The notes beneath the pieces were generated by a model that made no database searches, was not told where the DNA came from, and saw only the letters and a list, made by a program, of their open reading frames with translations. Below, in pieces: positions 22,813-31,648 of a DNA stretch of 64,000 bases. The first letter of the stretch is position 1; the number at the start of each line of letters is the position of its first letter. The stretch comes from Hyaloraphidium curvatum (taxonomy: Eukaryota > Monoblepharomycota > Hyaloraphidiomycetes > Hyaloraphidiales > Hyaloraphidiaceae): the NCBI GenBank assembly GCA_025558095.1, contig JAIVFI010000003.1, positions 930,001-994,000 of the forward strand. Direction: 5' to 3'. A program made the position numbers and the translations under genes.

Positions 22813-23220
22813 ATGGCCGTCGCGGACGCGCTCTTCTCCGAGGACACGCCGCTCTGGGTGCCGGTCGCGGCCTTCCTCACGCTCTACGCCTCGTCAATCC
22901 TCGCGCTCTGGACGCTCTCCGCACCCGTCCTCTTCCTCCTCATCGCCCTCGCCTCGGCCTTCTTCTTCGGCGGCCAGCTCGTCTCGCGCGGCATCGATCT
23001 CCAGCGGGACCTCGGCGCCGCGGCCCTCAGCCTCTTTTACGGCGCGGGCATGTTGACCCTTGTTCGGACCGTCGGAGCGGGCTGGCTCGCGCTGGGCGGG
23101 ATCCTCGGCTCCGCGATGGTCGCGGGCTACGCTGTTTCGCGCAAGGCCGCGGATCGGGACCGGGCGGCGAGGTGGGCGTCGTACGCCCCCCCTTCGGAGT
23201 TTGCGAGGCGGTCTTGGTGA
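22813..23220 (+). CDS. Small four-helix membrane protein
   Basis: Intronless, 135 residues. Hydrophobic stretches: PVAAFLTLYASSILALW, VLFLLIALASAFFFGG, GAAALSLFYGAGMLTLVR and GWLALGGILGSAMVAGYAV. The C-terminus is short, charged and basic (SRKAADRDRAARWASY). The even hydrophobicity and clean ATG support a real gene. No family recognised. Codon use is GC-rich like the neighbours. Confidence 0.65.
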   Translation: MAVADALFSEDTPLWVPVAAFLTLYASSILALWTLSAPVLFLLIALASAFFFGGQLVSRGIDLQRDLGAAALSLFYGAGMLTLVRTVGAGWLALGGILGSAMVAGYAVSRKAADRDRAARWASYAPPSEFARRSW

Positions 23221-23458
23221 TCTGACGGGGAAGGGGTGCTGGAACTTGGGCTTGACGTGCTCGATGGCCGTGCGTGGCGATGCGGACGCGGAAGAGGGAC
23301 TGAGGCAGCAAGTGTGCTTTCATTCGCTGGTGGGCATGGCGTCCCGGATGTAGAATCGACTTCAATCGGATCCGGCAAGGGAGAGGGTTGCTCATTCAAT
23401 TCCATTCGCCTACATCGGCGACCCAATAACCATCCACCGTCCAAATCGGAGCCCCTGG

Positions 23459-25261
23459 CTACCCAGCGACTCCCTCCCCCGCCTCTCGCTTCTTGAAGTA
23501 CGCCTCCAACACCTCGACCTCCCCGCCCACCTCGCCCCCCATCCCCCTGGCAAACTCGAGCCACCTCCCCGCCTCCTCCCTTCTCCCCGCACCATCCAGC
23601 GCCAGCCACACCGTCGCCACCCTCCCCGCTTCGGGCGCCTCCCCGCCCTCCCACGCCCTCCTCAAATGCCCCCCCGCCCGCGCGGGGGAGCCGGCCATGA
23701 CCAGCGCCGACACCAGCGTGCCGCTCAGCCGCCTGGGGTCCTCCCCCGGTACGAGGTCCAGCGACACGATGCGGCGGTGGCATTCCGCCACGGCGGCGCC
23801 GGAGCGGGTGGCGACGGCCGCGGAGCGGAGGAGGAGGTGCGCGGCAAAGGGGAAGTCGGAGAGGTCGATGGGCATGTCGCGGCCGGCGTCGGCCGGAGCG
23901 GGCGGGGCAGCTTGGTCAGAGAATAAGGGCGGGTCGTCGGCGGGTTGGCCCATGGCGGGGGCAAAGGTGGGGTCGAAGACGAGGGAGGAAAAGACGTCCA
24001 GCACGCGGCGGGCGCGGAGCACGTCGGCCTCGCTCGGCGGCGGCGGGGGGGCGTCCATGGCGTCCTGCGGGGCAGGCGGGTCGCGCAGGCCCAGGAGGAG
24101 GGAGGCGACGGTGACCCCGTCGGGGAGCAGGAACCGGTCCCTCCGCATGGACGAGGCGACGCGCATGGCCTCGTCGTGCCGCCCGGCGAGGGAGAGGCCG
24201 GCGATCAGCGCGTTGCATGCGGCCAGGGCTGCCTCCTCGGTCGGTCCGGCCTCGTCGGCGGCCTTGGTCGCCAGGGCAAACTCGCCACGTCCGCAGAGCG
24301 CGTTGACCACGGCGCGCCACACGTCGGGCGAGAGCGGGCCGTGCTCCGCGATCGCAGGGTCGGGCACGGTCTTGTACTCTGTCGCCGCGCGTTGCACCAG
24401 ATCCAGCGCCGCCGCGGGATCCGTAATGGCGTGCAGGAGAACCTCGGATCGCGCGTCGTATGCCGACAGCCCGCCCTTGCCCGCCAGCGCGGCTCGGAGA
24501 AGCGGCACCGCGGCCAGCGCCTGCTCGACGGTGCGGTCCGTGCCCTCTGGCGCCGGCACGGCGGTTGTCGCCGCCCAAGCGACGGTGTTGATGAAGGCGC
24601 GCAGCACGGTGGGGTCCTGCTGCAGCGCCGGCTCGGCCCACAGGCCCGGGTGGTCCGGTTCCGCCTGCTCGGCGCCCTCGGCGGGCGCGGCCGGCACCGC
24701 GACCTCGGCCCACAGATCCGCGGCCACCGCCGGCTCGCCGACCTGCACCAGCCCCGACACCACGAGGCCAAAGACGGCGGGGTCGGCGCCGAGCCCGAAG
24801 CGCCGCGTCAGAAGCAGCAGCTCCGCGGCCTCGCCGAACTCGCCGTGCCGCGCCATCTCGACGATCAGCTTGCGGCGCGCCTCGACGAGCGAGGCGACGG
24901 GCGCGGCGCCGCCCTTGATCCCGGCCAGGAGGAGGGCGCGGGCGACGGCGGGCTGCGCGTCGAGCGCCTCCGAGAACCTGTCGAAGAAGGGCGAGCTGGC
25001 GGGCGCAGCGGGCGGCGTGGGGGCGGCCGTGGCGAGGCCGCGGAGCTGCAGGCGGGGATTCGGGGGGACCGTGGCCGCAGAAGGAGGCAGGGAGGGGGAG
25101 AGGGCGCAGAGGCCGGCGCGAGGCATGCGGCAGAGCTGAGGGGAAACACCAGCGGATCTGCCGGATCCGCCCCTCGAAACACGCGTCGCGGAAGCAAAGC
25201 ATTGCACTGCGAGCGTTTGGGCCCGGGAGGCCCGCCCGCAGGCGGCGTGGAGCGCGGACAT
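23459..25261 (-). CDS. PPR-like mitochondrial protein
   Basis: Intronless, 600 residues. The N-terminus is Arg/Ser/Ala-rich without acidic residues (MSALHAACGRASRAQTLA), typical of a mitochondrial presequence. The body is an alpha-helical repeat protein with pentatricopeptide-like units: FGLVVSGLVQVGEPAVAADL, WRAVVNALCGRGEFALATKA and NALIAGLSLAGRHDEAMRVA. PPR proteins bind organellar RNA and act in processing or translation. An in-frame downstream ATG (MPRAGLCALS) could be used instead. The repeats are degenerate, so exact number and RNA target cannot be given. Confidence 0.72.
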   Translation of the reverse strand: MSALHAACGRASRAQTLAVQCFASATRVSRGGSGRSAGVSPQLCRMPRAGLCALSPSLPPSAATVPPNPRLQLRGLATAAPTPPAAPASSPFFDRFSEALDAQPAVARALLLAGIKGGAAPVASLVEARRKLIVEMARHGEFGEAAELLLLTRRFGLGADPAVFGLVVSGLVQVGEPAVAADLWAEVAVPAAPAEGAEQAEPDHPGLWAEPALQQDPTVLRAFINTVAWAATTAVPAPEGTDRTVEQALAAVPLLRAALAGKGGLSAYDARSEVLLHAITDPAAALDLVQRAATEYKTVPDPAIAEHGPLSPDVWRAVVNALCGRGEFALATKAADEAGPTEEAALAACNALIAGLSLAGRHDEAMRVASSMRRDRFLLPDGVTVASLLLGLRDPPAPQDAMDAPPPPPSEADVLRARRVLDVFSSLVFDPTFAPAMGQPADDPPLFSDQAAPPAPADAGRDMPIDLSDFPFAAHLLLRSAAVATRSGAAVAECHRRIVSLDLVPGEDPRRLSGTLVSALVMAGSPARAGGHLRRAWEGGEAPEAGRVATVWLALDGAGRREEAGRWLEFARGMGGEVGGEVEVLEAYFKKREAGEGVAG

Positions 25262-25432
25262 GTCGGTTGTTTGTGGCGCGATTCCTCGGCGTCACGTCAC
25301 GTCACCCCCCCTTTATCTGCGGCCCCGGTCGTCCGGTCGTTGTAACGGGTCTGACAGCCAACGACGAGTCGCGACTCTCCTGTCTACATAACGGTTGCCG
25401 AGGCATGCACACGTGGCAAAGCTGGGACCGAA

Positions 25433-26448
25433 TCATCGAGCCCGTTTCCCCGATCGGACGATCGCGCGGTCCCACGACTCCCCCTCGGCAATCTCGGCGG
25501 GCGACGTACTTTCCCAGTGTGAGAATCTTCTGATCTTGATCGTCAGCTGGGGTCGCGATTGCAGCAGCTCCGTGATCCGCGCGACGCCGTTCGCGACCGT
25601 GCGGGCGTTGAGCAGCAGCTCGTCGAGCTTCAGCTCGCAGAGATTCGGCGGCAGGCCTCGCTCGACAATGCAGCGCGAAGTCAGCCTGCCCAAGTCCAAT
25701 GATTCGACCGATGGCAGGCCGGCGATCGCGGCGAGCATGTCCTTGGCTTCGTCCTCGAGTGACGAGCGTCCAATCGTATCGCTGATGTCGAAGATCAAGC
25801 GGGGCCGGAAGGCGGGATCGGCACAAAGTCTGACGAACGACGTGATGTTCCAGATTTTACATTCGGTGATACGGGTAACGACTTCTGGGCCCAGGATGCC
25901 AGAGAAATCCACGTTTCTGGAGTCGCGGTAATACAGCGAAAGCTGCTCGAGCTTGGGACTCTTCGTGATGGTCGCCATCAGAAGACCGCTGGTCCTCGCA
26001 GCTTGCCCCGCCTTGAGCCTCAAGCGACGACGGGACGGCTGGGCGAGGTCCTCCCACCCCGCGCCGTCGACGCGGCCGACCCTGAACTCGCTCAAATCGA
26101 GGTCCCCCACGGTGCACGGCACGGCCAAGAGGACCGTCCGGACCTGTTCCACGCGCCAGAAGTGGAGCTCCACGGACAGCAGCCGCCGGGCTTTCCGGAA
26201 GAGCCGCAGCGCCCACTTCGGCCCGCCCGTGCCGGCATCGTACGCGAACGCGGCGCGGGTTACCTGGCCCAGGTCTTCACCCTGCGCGGCGCCTTGCGCC
26301 CGTCGAAGCGCGCGAAGGCGAGCGGCGCGAGGAGCTCGCAGGTCCCGCGGGAGGCGCGCGCGAACTCGAGCTGCCACCTTCGCGGGAGGAAGGTAGCGAT
26401 GTGGTAGAGGAGCTCGGGCAGCAGACGGGGAGCGGTGGGTGCCTCCAT
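25433..26448 (-). CDS. F-box protein with leucine-rich C-terminal region
   Basis: Likely SCF ubiquitin-ligase substrate receptor. Exon 1 (26448-26281) encodes MEAPTAPRLLPELLYHIATF and on through LPRRWQLEFARASRGTCELL, a good F-box. Exon 2 (26215-25433) encodes an LRR-like region with repeated L-x-L-x-L motifs (LEQLSLYYRDSR, VESLDLGRLTSR, LCELKLDELLLN). The frame changes between them. A 65-nt intron (26216-26280) joins them in phase to give 316 residues; a 17-nt GT-AG excision (26264-26280) would also restore frame and keep VTRAAFAYD. The acceptor lacks a clear pyrimidine tract, so the junction is uncertain. Confidence 0.7.
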
Positions 26449-26594
26449 TTCGAGCGATGATGTGGCGTTCTGGCGTGCGACACGTATAGCAGGATGCCAT
26501 CAGTCAAAAGCCTGGCCACCGCACCCCACGCTCCCCCTTTCGTAGGCCTTCAACCGAGTGATCCTTGAAAACACGGCGCAGGATCCTGGATCGG

Positions 26595-26615
26595 GCCGAT
26601 GCATCCTGCATCGGC
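26595..26615. promoter_or_regulatory. Perfect 9-bp inverted repeat
   Basis: gccgatgca, a 3-nt spacer (tcc), then tgcatcggc form a perfect inverted repeat about 80 nt upstream of the secreted gene at 26696 and 147 nt upstream of the divergent F-box start. It may be a dimeric transcription-factor site or a short hairpin. Confidence 0.45.
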
Positions 26616-26628
26616 ACAGGGTGCGATG

Positions 26629-26635
26629 TGAGTCA
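26629..26635. promoter_or_regulatory. TGAGTCA bZIP (AP-1/Gcn4-type) site
   Basis: A consensus TGAGTCA lies 61-67 nt upstream of the ATG of the secreted cysteine protein. Its paralogue at 28678 also has this motif upstream, which makes chance less likely. Binding by a Gcn4/AP-1-like bZIP factor is inferred from consensus only. Confidence 0.4.
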
Positions 26636-26695
26636 GTGTTGGGGACGCCAAGCTCACTCGGTGTCCCAACCCGTCACGCACGTCGAACCATAGCC

Positions 26696-27346
26696 ATGCG
26701 CGCGCCGACCGCCGCGCTCATCATCGCCATCCTCGCGGCCGCCGCGGCGAGGTGTGCCCGCCGCGTCCGCGCCGCCGCGCCGCGCTCACCGACCTCCTCC
26801 GCAGCGCCGCCGCCGCGCCCGCCGGCACCGTCTTCAGGCGCGCGTGCGCCGACTGCCCCGAGTCCACGTACTGGTGAGCACGCGCACCGCACCCGCCACG
26901 CCCCCGCCGACCCCCCGCCCCGCAGCGAGTACGGCTTCCCCGGCACGCCCGACGGCGCCGTGGCGTGCACCGCCGCCGCCACCGGCGAAGCAAGGTCGCT
27001 CTACAGGCGCTACGAGACGCTCGAAGCAGACTGCCTCCTGCGCCCCGGCGCCGCGGGGCTGGTCTACCAGGCCGGCAGCTACTGCAGCGAGGTCACGGGC
27101 GCGGTGGGATCCTACGGGGGCAAGTACTACGAATGCAGCACCCCCGGCACCGTCCTCGCGACGTGGACGCTCCCGGCGTCCGGCGGGACCCCGGGGACCT
27201 GCCTGGCCGTCTCGTACATCACCCCCAGCGGCCCGCCGACTTACTTCAAGTACGGCGCCAACTGCAACACCATCGAAGACTACGGCGCGTCCTCGAGCTG
27301 CACGGGTTCCTACACGCTGAACACGCTGACGACTCCGTACCCTTGA
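26696..27346 (+). CDS. Secreted cysteine-rich protein, paralogue A
   Basis: Three exons (26696-26751, 26805-26873, 26926-27346; introns 53 and 52 nt) give 181 residues. Exon 1 encodes the signal peptide (ALIIAILAAAAA). Exon 2 encodes TVFRRACADCPESTY, and exon 3 starts CEYGFPGTPDGAVACTAA, then SLYRRYETLEADC. The same exon layout and motifs recur in the gene at 28678 (CADCGEDTFCEFAYPGAPEN, SLYRRYGSAM), so the two are paralogues that diverged after this shared core. The C-terminal half here is Gly/Thr/Tyr-rich with spaced cysteines. Extracellular or cell-wall role inferred; no known domain recognised. The splice model rests on the match to the paralogue. Confidence 0.75.
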   Translation: MRAPTAALIIAILAAAAARCARRVRAAAPRSPTSSAAPPPRPPAPSSGARAPTAPSPRTGEHAHRTRHAPADPPPRSEYGFPGTPDGAVACTAAATGEARSLYRRYETLEADCLLRPGAAGLVYQAGSYCSEVTGAVGSYGGKYYECSTPGTVLATWTLPASGGTPGTCLAVSYITPSGPPTYFKYGANCNTIEDYGASSSCTGSYTLNTLTTPYP

Positions 27347-27498
27347 GTCCTGGACAACCATGTACGACTGATCGTGTAGTGGCATTTTCAAGAGACGTCG
27401 TTGCTTGAATGGGTCGTCATAGCGCCTGTCCGGCCCGCACAACCTGTTTCCTCCCATCTCCATTCGCATCCGACCTTGATCCTCGCAGCCAAGCACCG

Positions 27499-28131
27499 TC
27501 AATCCGGTCCCCGATCCGCCCCCTCCCCCCCGTCCCTCCCCAACCACGCCGCGAACCCGCCCACCGTCGCCTCCATCCCCCTCGCCCCCTCCTCCCCGCC
27601 CTTCCTCCCGACCCCGAGGTCCTCCAGCTCCCACGGCTCGCCACCCCGCCAGAGGTACGCGGCCGGCAGCGCCTCGCACCCTAGGTCCGCCGCGACGCCC
27701 GGGTCGTCGCCGGCGTCCAGCTCGAACAGCTCGATGCGGAAGGGGCCGGCGCCGCGCGCGGTGAACGACGGGCGGAGGTGCGGGTGGACGGAGGCCAGCC
27801 GAGATTTCAGGGCGCGGCAGACGGAGCAGGTCTGCGAGGTGACCAGGACAACCGGGAGCGGCTCGACCGATGCGGCCGGGCCAGTCGTGTCCGACGCGTC
27901 CGGCGTCCCGCTGCCACCCACGTCCTCCGCAGAATCGCGATCATCGCGTCCCGCAGCGCGTTCCGGGGGTGCCAGCGCGTCGAGCACGGAGTAAAAGTCG
28001 TGAGAGGTGAGGACACGCCAGGGCGGTTTCGCGGCCGCGGAGAGGAGGCGCGGGCGGGGGGCCCGCGCGGAGAGCCGGTGCGGGGGAAGCAACGCGCGGG
28101 AGAGGCGGGAGAAGAGGAGGGTTCGGGCCAT
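27499..28131 (-). CDS. Thioredoxin-fold protein, probably mitochondrial
   Basis: Intronless; the chosen start MARTLLFSRLSRALLPPH opens a clear Arg/Leu-rich mitochondrial presequence and gives 210 residues; the open frame continues upstream to 28290 with poor composition. After HDFYSVLDAL, the segment LPVVLVTSQTCSVCRALKSR carries a CSVC (CxxC) redox motif at the expected strand-helix position, and DLGCEALPAAYLWRGGEPWE resembles the cis-Pro and edge strand region of thioredoxins. Between them is a fold-sized stretch. Likely a dithiol oxidoreductase; partner unknown. It lies between, and antisense to, two secreted paralogues. Confidence 0.72.
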   Translation of the reverse strand: MARTLLFSRLSRALLPPHRLSARAPRPRLLSAAAKPPWRVLTSHDFYSVLDALAPPERAAGRDDRDSAEDVGGSGTPDASDTTGPAASVEPLPVVLVTSQTCSVCRALKSRLASVHPHLRPSFTARGAGPFRIELFELDAGDDPGVAADLGCEALPAAYLWRGGEPWELEDLGVGRKGGEEGARGMEATVGGFAAWLGRDGGEGADRGPD

Positions 28132-28677
28132 GTTCGATCTCACGACGAGGAGCGTGAGTCTACCACTTGCATCACCCGCCGCCCTCCCGTCCGCCGTGCG
28201 TGCTCCCTGGCTGCGGCAACCATCCCGATCCCGAGTCGAGCCTCCGAGGAGCCTCCAGGAGAGCTGCCGCGAACGCGAAGCGTGATCCAATACTCCAATG
28301 TTGCGAAATAGATTCTGTGCCGCGCAAAATTCGCAGGTATGGAGAGCGTGTCCGCAGGCACCTGGTCAAACACATTGTCCGTGAACCGCTTTCAATCGAG
28401 ATCGTCCGCGGAGTGTGAGCCCTTCCTGCAGGTGGCGGCGTATGCATGCACTCTGGGACGAATCGAAGCACGGCAAGCGATGTCGGCGCTCACTCTGAGT
28501 CACTCCCGGCGATGGGGACGATGGGAGATTGTGATCCGCGAGCGGGGGATTCATGAGTAAGCGCTGTCGGCGCTCACTCTTGCGTCACTGCCAGCGATGG
28601 GATCCTTGGGGGATTCCCGGTCCCTCATCCCTTGGCGAAAGAGTCTTACCACCACCACCACAACACCTTCAGCAGCC
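28132..28677. other. Intergenic between thioredoxin-fold gene and paralogue B
   Basis: About 545 nt between divergent genes. It holds a tandem 36/37-nt duplication (listed separately) with bZIP-like sites close to the secreted gene. The part near 28140-28290 is still an open frame upstream of the thioredoxin-fold start and may be its 5' leader. Confidence 0.5.
28481..28601. repeat. Imperfect direct repeat with bZIP-like sites
   Basis: Copy 1 (28481-28516) and copy 2 (28565-28601) both begin tgtcggcgctcactct and end cggcgatggg or cagcgatggg. Copy 1 contains TGAGTCA (28496-28502); copy 2 has TGCGTCA (28581-28587) at the equivalent place. The pair sits 77-197 nt upstream of the secreted paralogue B start, so it looks like a duplicated promoter element. 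Confidence 0.6.
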
Positions 28678-29273
28678 ATGAAGTCCGCCGCGGTCCTGGC
28701 GCTCGCCGTCTGCGCGGTCCTCGCTACGCTTGCAAGGTGACCCCGCCGCGCCCCGCCGCAACGCGCCGCCGCCAACCCGTCCCGCTCGCCCACCTCAGCC
28801 CCGTCGCCGCCCGCCCCACGTCCACAGGCCACGTGCTCTTTGCCCGGTCGTGCGCCGATTGCGGCGAGGACACCTTCTGTGGGCGCACCCCTTGCCGCTT
28901 CCGCAGATGACGTCGTCGCTGACCCCCCAACTCCCCCCCAGGCGAATTCGCCTACCCCGGTGCCCCCGAAAACCAGGTCGCCTGCATCTCCAACGCCATG
29001 ACCCGCAAATCCCTGTACCGCCGCTACGGCTCCGCCATGACCAGCTGCGACGGCTACACCGCCAACGGCTCGTGCCAGAACATGATCACCAACGGCTTCG
29101 TGGACGCGGCCACGTGCGAGGCGCTCTGCGTCGCCGACGCGGACTGCAAGGCCTTCTCGCGCCGCGAGGACAACGGCCTCTGCGAGCGTTACTATTGGGT
29201 CGCGGCCAAGGTTCCCGAAACCAACGTGGTGTTCAAGGTCAAGGGCACCTGCCCGGGCGACACGTGCCCCTAA
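28678..29273 (+). CDS. Secreted cysteine-rich protein, paralogue B
   Basis: Three exons (28678-28736, 28799-28878, 28942-29273; introns 62 and 63 nt) give 156 residues. Exon 1 is a signal peptide (MKSAAVLALAVCAVLATLA). Exon 2 encodes GHVLFARSCADCGEDTF and exon 3 CEFAYPGAPENQVACISNAM, then SLYRRYGSAM. The region CDGYTANGSCQNMITNGFVD, then TCEALCVADADCKAFSRRED and GLCERYYW, resembles a PAN/Apple-like cysteine module that often binds glycans or proteins. It shares exon structure and the CADC...YCE/FCE core with the gene at 26696 but not its C-terminal half. The PAN comparison is by cysteine spacing and CKAF only. Confidence 0.77.
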
Positions 29274-29803
29274 GAATGGTGCGTCGTGCGGATCCGCGTG
29301 CCGCCGTGTGCTGATGGTTCCGTTGCGGATGGGGATGCAGCTTTCGGCGCGGAATCCTGCGGGGCGCAGCCTGAGGATGCAGTCCCGCCTTCCCTCCTGC
29401 CCTTTGTCTTCTTTGTACGACGTCTACTAGCCATTACTAAAACGTCTTCTTTCAATCCTGCATCGACAAGTCCTTGCCTTCAAATATGACGCTATGCTAC
29501 ATTTCATCAACCGACTCGGCTCTACCTCTTCAACTCTTCAATCCAGCCGTCGTACCCTGCAGGGAACGACATCGATTCACACTTCATTAAGTCGACCACA
29601 CCCGCACGGGAGTTTACGGGTCGAGCAGGGATGTTCGATGCGTCAGAGCAATCGATTGCTTGCCTTGCCCCAAGCCCCTTGCCCCCCCATCCGTCTCCCG
29701 CGGCGCCACAGGCCACATTGTCCGCTCCTCGAGCACAGCGTCGACCGCGACCCTAAAATCCGACCATCGTGTTGAGCGACGGTTCGGCCCCCGCAACCAG
29801 GGA
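29274..29803. other. Intergenic, upstream of FAD monooxygenase
   Basis: About 530 nt between paralogue B and the monooxygenase, both on plus. The frame leading to the monooxygenase stays open upstream to 29660 without a clearly better ATG. No repeat, RNA or other gene recognised. Confidence 0.45.
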
Positions 29804-31347
29804 ATGCCCGTCGCCATGGCCGATTACGACGTCGCCGTCGTCGGGCTCGGCCCCGTGGGCGCCCTCTTTGCCCTGCTGCTCCCTCCCTCGCTCCGGGTGC
29901 TCGCCGTCGACCGGGAGGAGATGCCGTTCGACAAGCCGCGCGCCATCGCGATGGACTCCGAGGCCATGAGGGCGCTTCAGCGCGTCGGGCTCGCGGACAT
30001 TCTCGAACCGATGCTCGGGTACTATCCTCCTTCGGAATTCAGGGACACGGAGGGCAATTTGCTCCGCAGGATCCGCCCCGCGCCGCCGCCCTACCCGCTG
30101 GCGTGGCCCAGCTACGGCACGTTTGTCCAGCCGGAGCTCGACGGCATGCTGCGCGAGGAGCTGGCCAAGCGGGCAAACATCGACCTCCGCGTCTCCACCG
30201 AGCTCGTCGCGCTCTCGCAGGACGACGACGCCGTCACGCTGTCGTTCAAGTCCGGGGAAACCGCGGCGGCGAAATACCTGATCGCCTGCGACGGGGGCGC
30301 CTCGACCGTCAGGAAGCTGCTCTCCCTCCCCTCCGAGGACCTCGCCTTCGACGAACCCTGGATCGTCGTCGACATGCTCCTCAAGGACGGCGCCACCGTG
30401 ACCCTGCCGCCCTGCAACACCCACTACTGCGACCCCGTCCGCCCCTACTCCTTCATCAACGGCCCGCGGAACCTCCGCCGGTTCGAGTTCTCGCTGCACC
30501 CGCACGAGAATTTGGCGGAGATGGCGACGGACGGGGCGGTGTGGGGGATGCTGAAGCCGCACCTGACGCCGGAGAACTCGACCATCTGGCGGATCGCGCC
30601 GTACAGGTTCCACGCCGTGGTGGTGGAGGAATGGCGCGCGGGACGCGTTTTTCTCGCGGGAGACTCGGCACACCAGTGGGTGCTTTCGGTCCCGATCGCC
30701 ACCGCCTCTTCTCACCCCACCGCGCCAGGACCCCGCCGTTCATGGGCCAGGGCATGAACCAGGGCATCCGCGACTCGGTCAACCTCGCCTGGAAGCTCGC
30801 CTACGTCCTCCAGGGCAGGGCCTCCCCTTCGTTCCTCGACACCTACAGGGAGGAGCGCCGCCCGAACGTGCGCTCCGTGATCGCGATCACAAAGGAGCTC
30901 GGCAAGGTGATCTGCGAGCGCGACCCGGCCAAGTGCGGGGAGCGGAACGCAAGGATGCGCGCGGAGGTGGATGCCGGGAAGGGGGACATCATCCGGCAGG
31001 ACCTGCTGCCGCCGCTCGCTTCGGGCTACCTCTTCCCGAGCCCGGGGGCGGGGACGCCGGGACCGCAGCCGTACGTCAAGGGGCACAGGAGGTTGGACGG
31101 GGTGCTGGGGCATGGGTACCAGCTGCTGCTGCGGGAGGCGCTCGAAGGGGTGCCGGAGAGCAAGCTGGAGATCGGGGTGGGGGTGCTGGGGGAGCTTGAG
31201 GAGGAGGGGACGGTGCTGAGGGATTGGTTCGACAGGTACGGCTGCGGGGCGGCGCTGGTGCGGCCGGATGGGATCGTGTTTGGGACGTCGGACGCGGCGG
31301 GGGTCGGGGCACTGATCAGGGCCGCGGAAGAGGGGCTGTGGGCGTGA
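29804..31347 (+). CDS. FAD-dependent aromatic hydroxylase (MhpA/PheA-like)
   Basis: Class A flavin monooxygenase, probably hydroxylating a phenolic compound with NAD(P)H and O2. Exons 29804-30675 and 30729-31347 (53-nt intron) give 496 residues. ATGs at 29804 and 29816 are both possible. Motifs: DVAVVGLGPVGALFALLL (FAD GxGxxG), KYLIACDGGASTVRKLL (DG motif) and, across the intron, VFLAGDSAHQ joined to TPPFMGQGMNQGIRDSVNLA, the GD motif closely matching bacterial MhpA. The C-terminal part (DWFDRYGCGAALVRPDGIVF) fits the thioredoxin-like domain with the 'RPDG' strand. Catabolic role inferred; no cluster of aromatic degradation genes is nearby. Confidence 0.92.
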
Positions 31348-31648
31348 AGTGGAGAAGGTACACCTGGAGGTCAAAACGGAGACTGGCGCCCACCAGGCGA
31401 ATAGACAGAGCGGCGAAACGATATGGCATGGCCAAGTATCGGTCTGAGTGCACCTCGCACTTGAGTGGAGCGAATAGATCAGTGCGGCGAAGTAAGGTCC
31501 CGGGCCCGTAGAGTGCTGCCGTCCGACAATATCGACGTTTTGAAAGCAGCGACAAGTTGCCGGCCGGGCTTTCGAAGCTGCGAGGGCAACTTAACAATTC
31601 GCTTTCAGAAGACTTACAAACGGACCTTAACCACATGTGAAGTACAAC
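31348..31648. other. Intergenic between convergent genes
   Basis: About 300 nt between the monooxygenase stop and the ankyrin gene stop. It should carry both 3' UTRs. Nothing else recognised. Confidence 0.5.
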
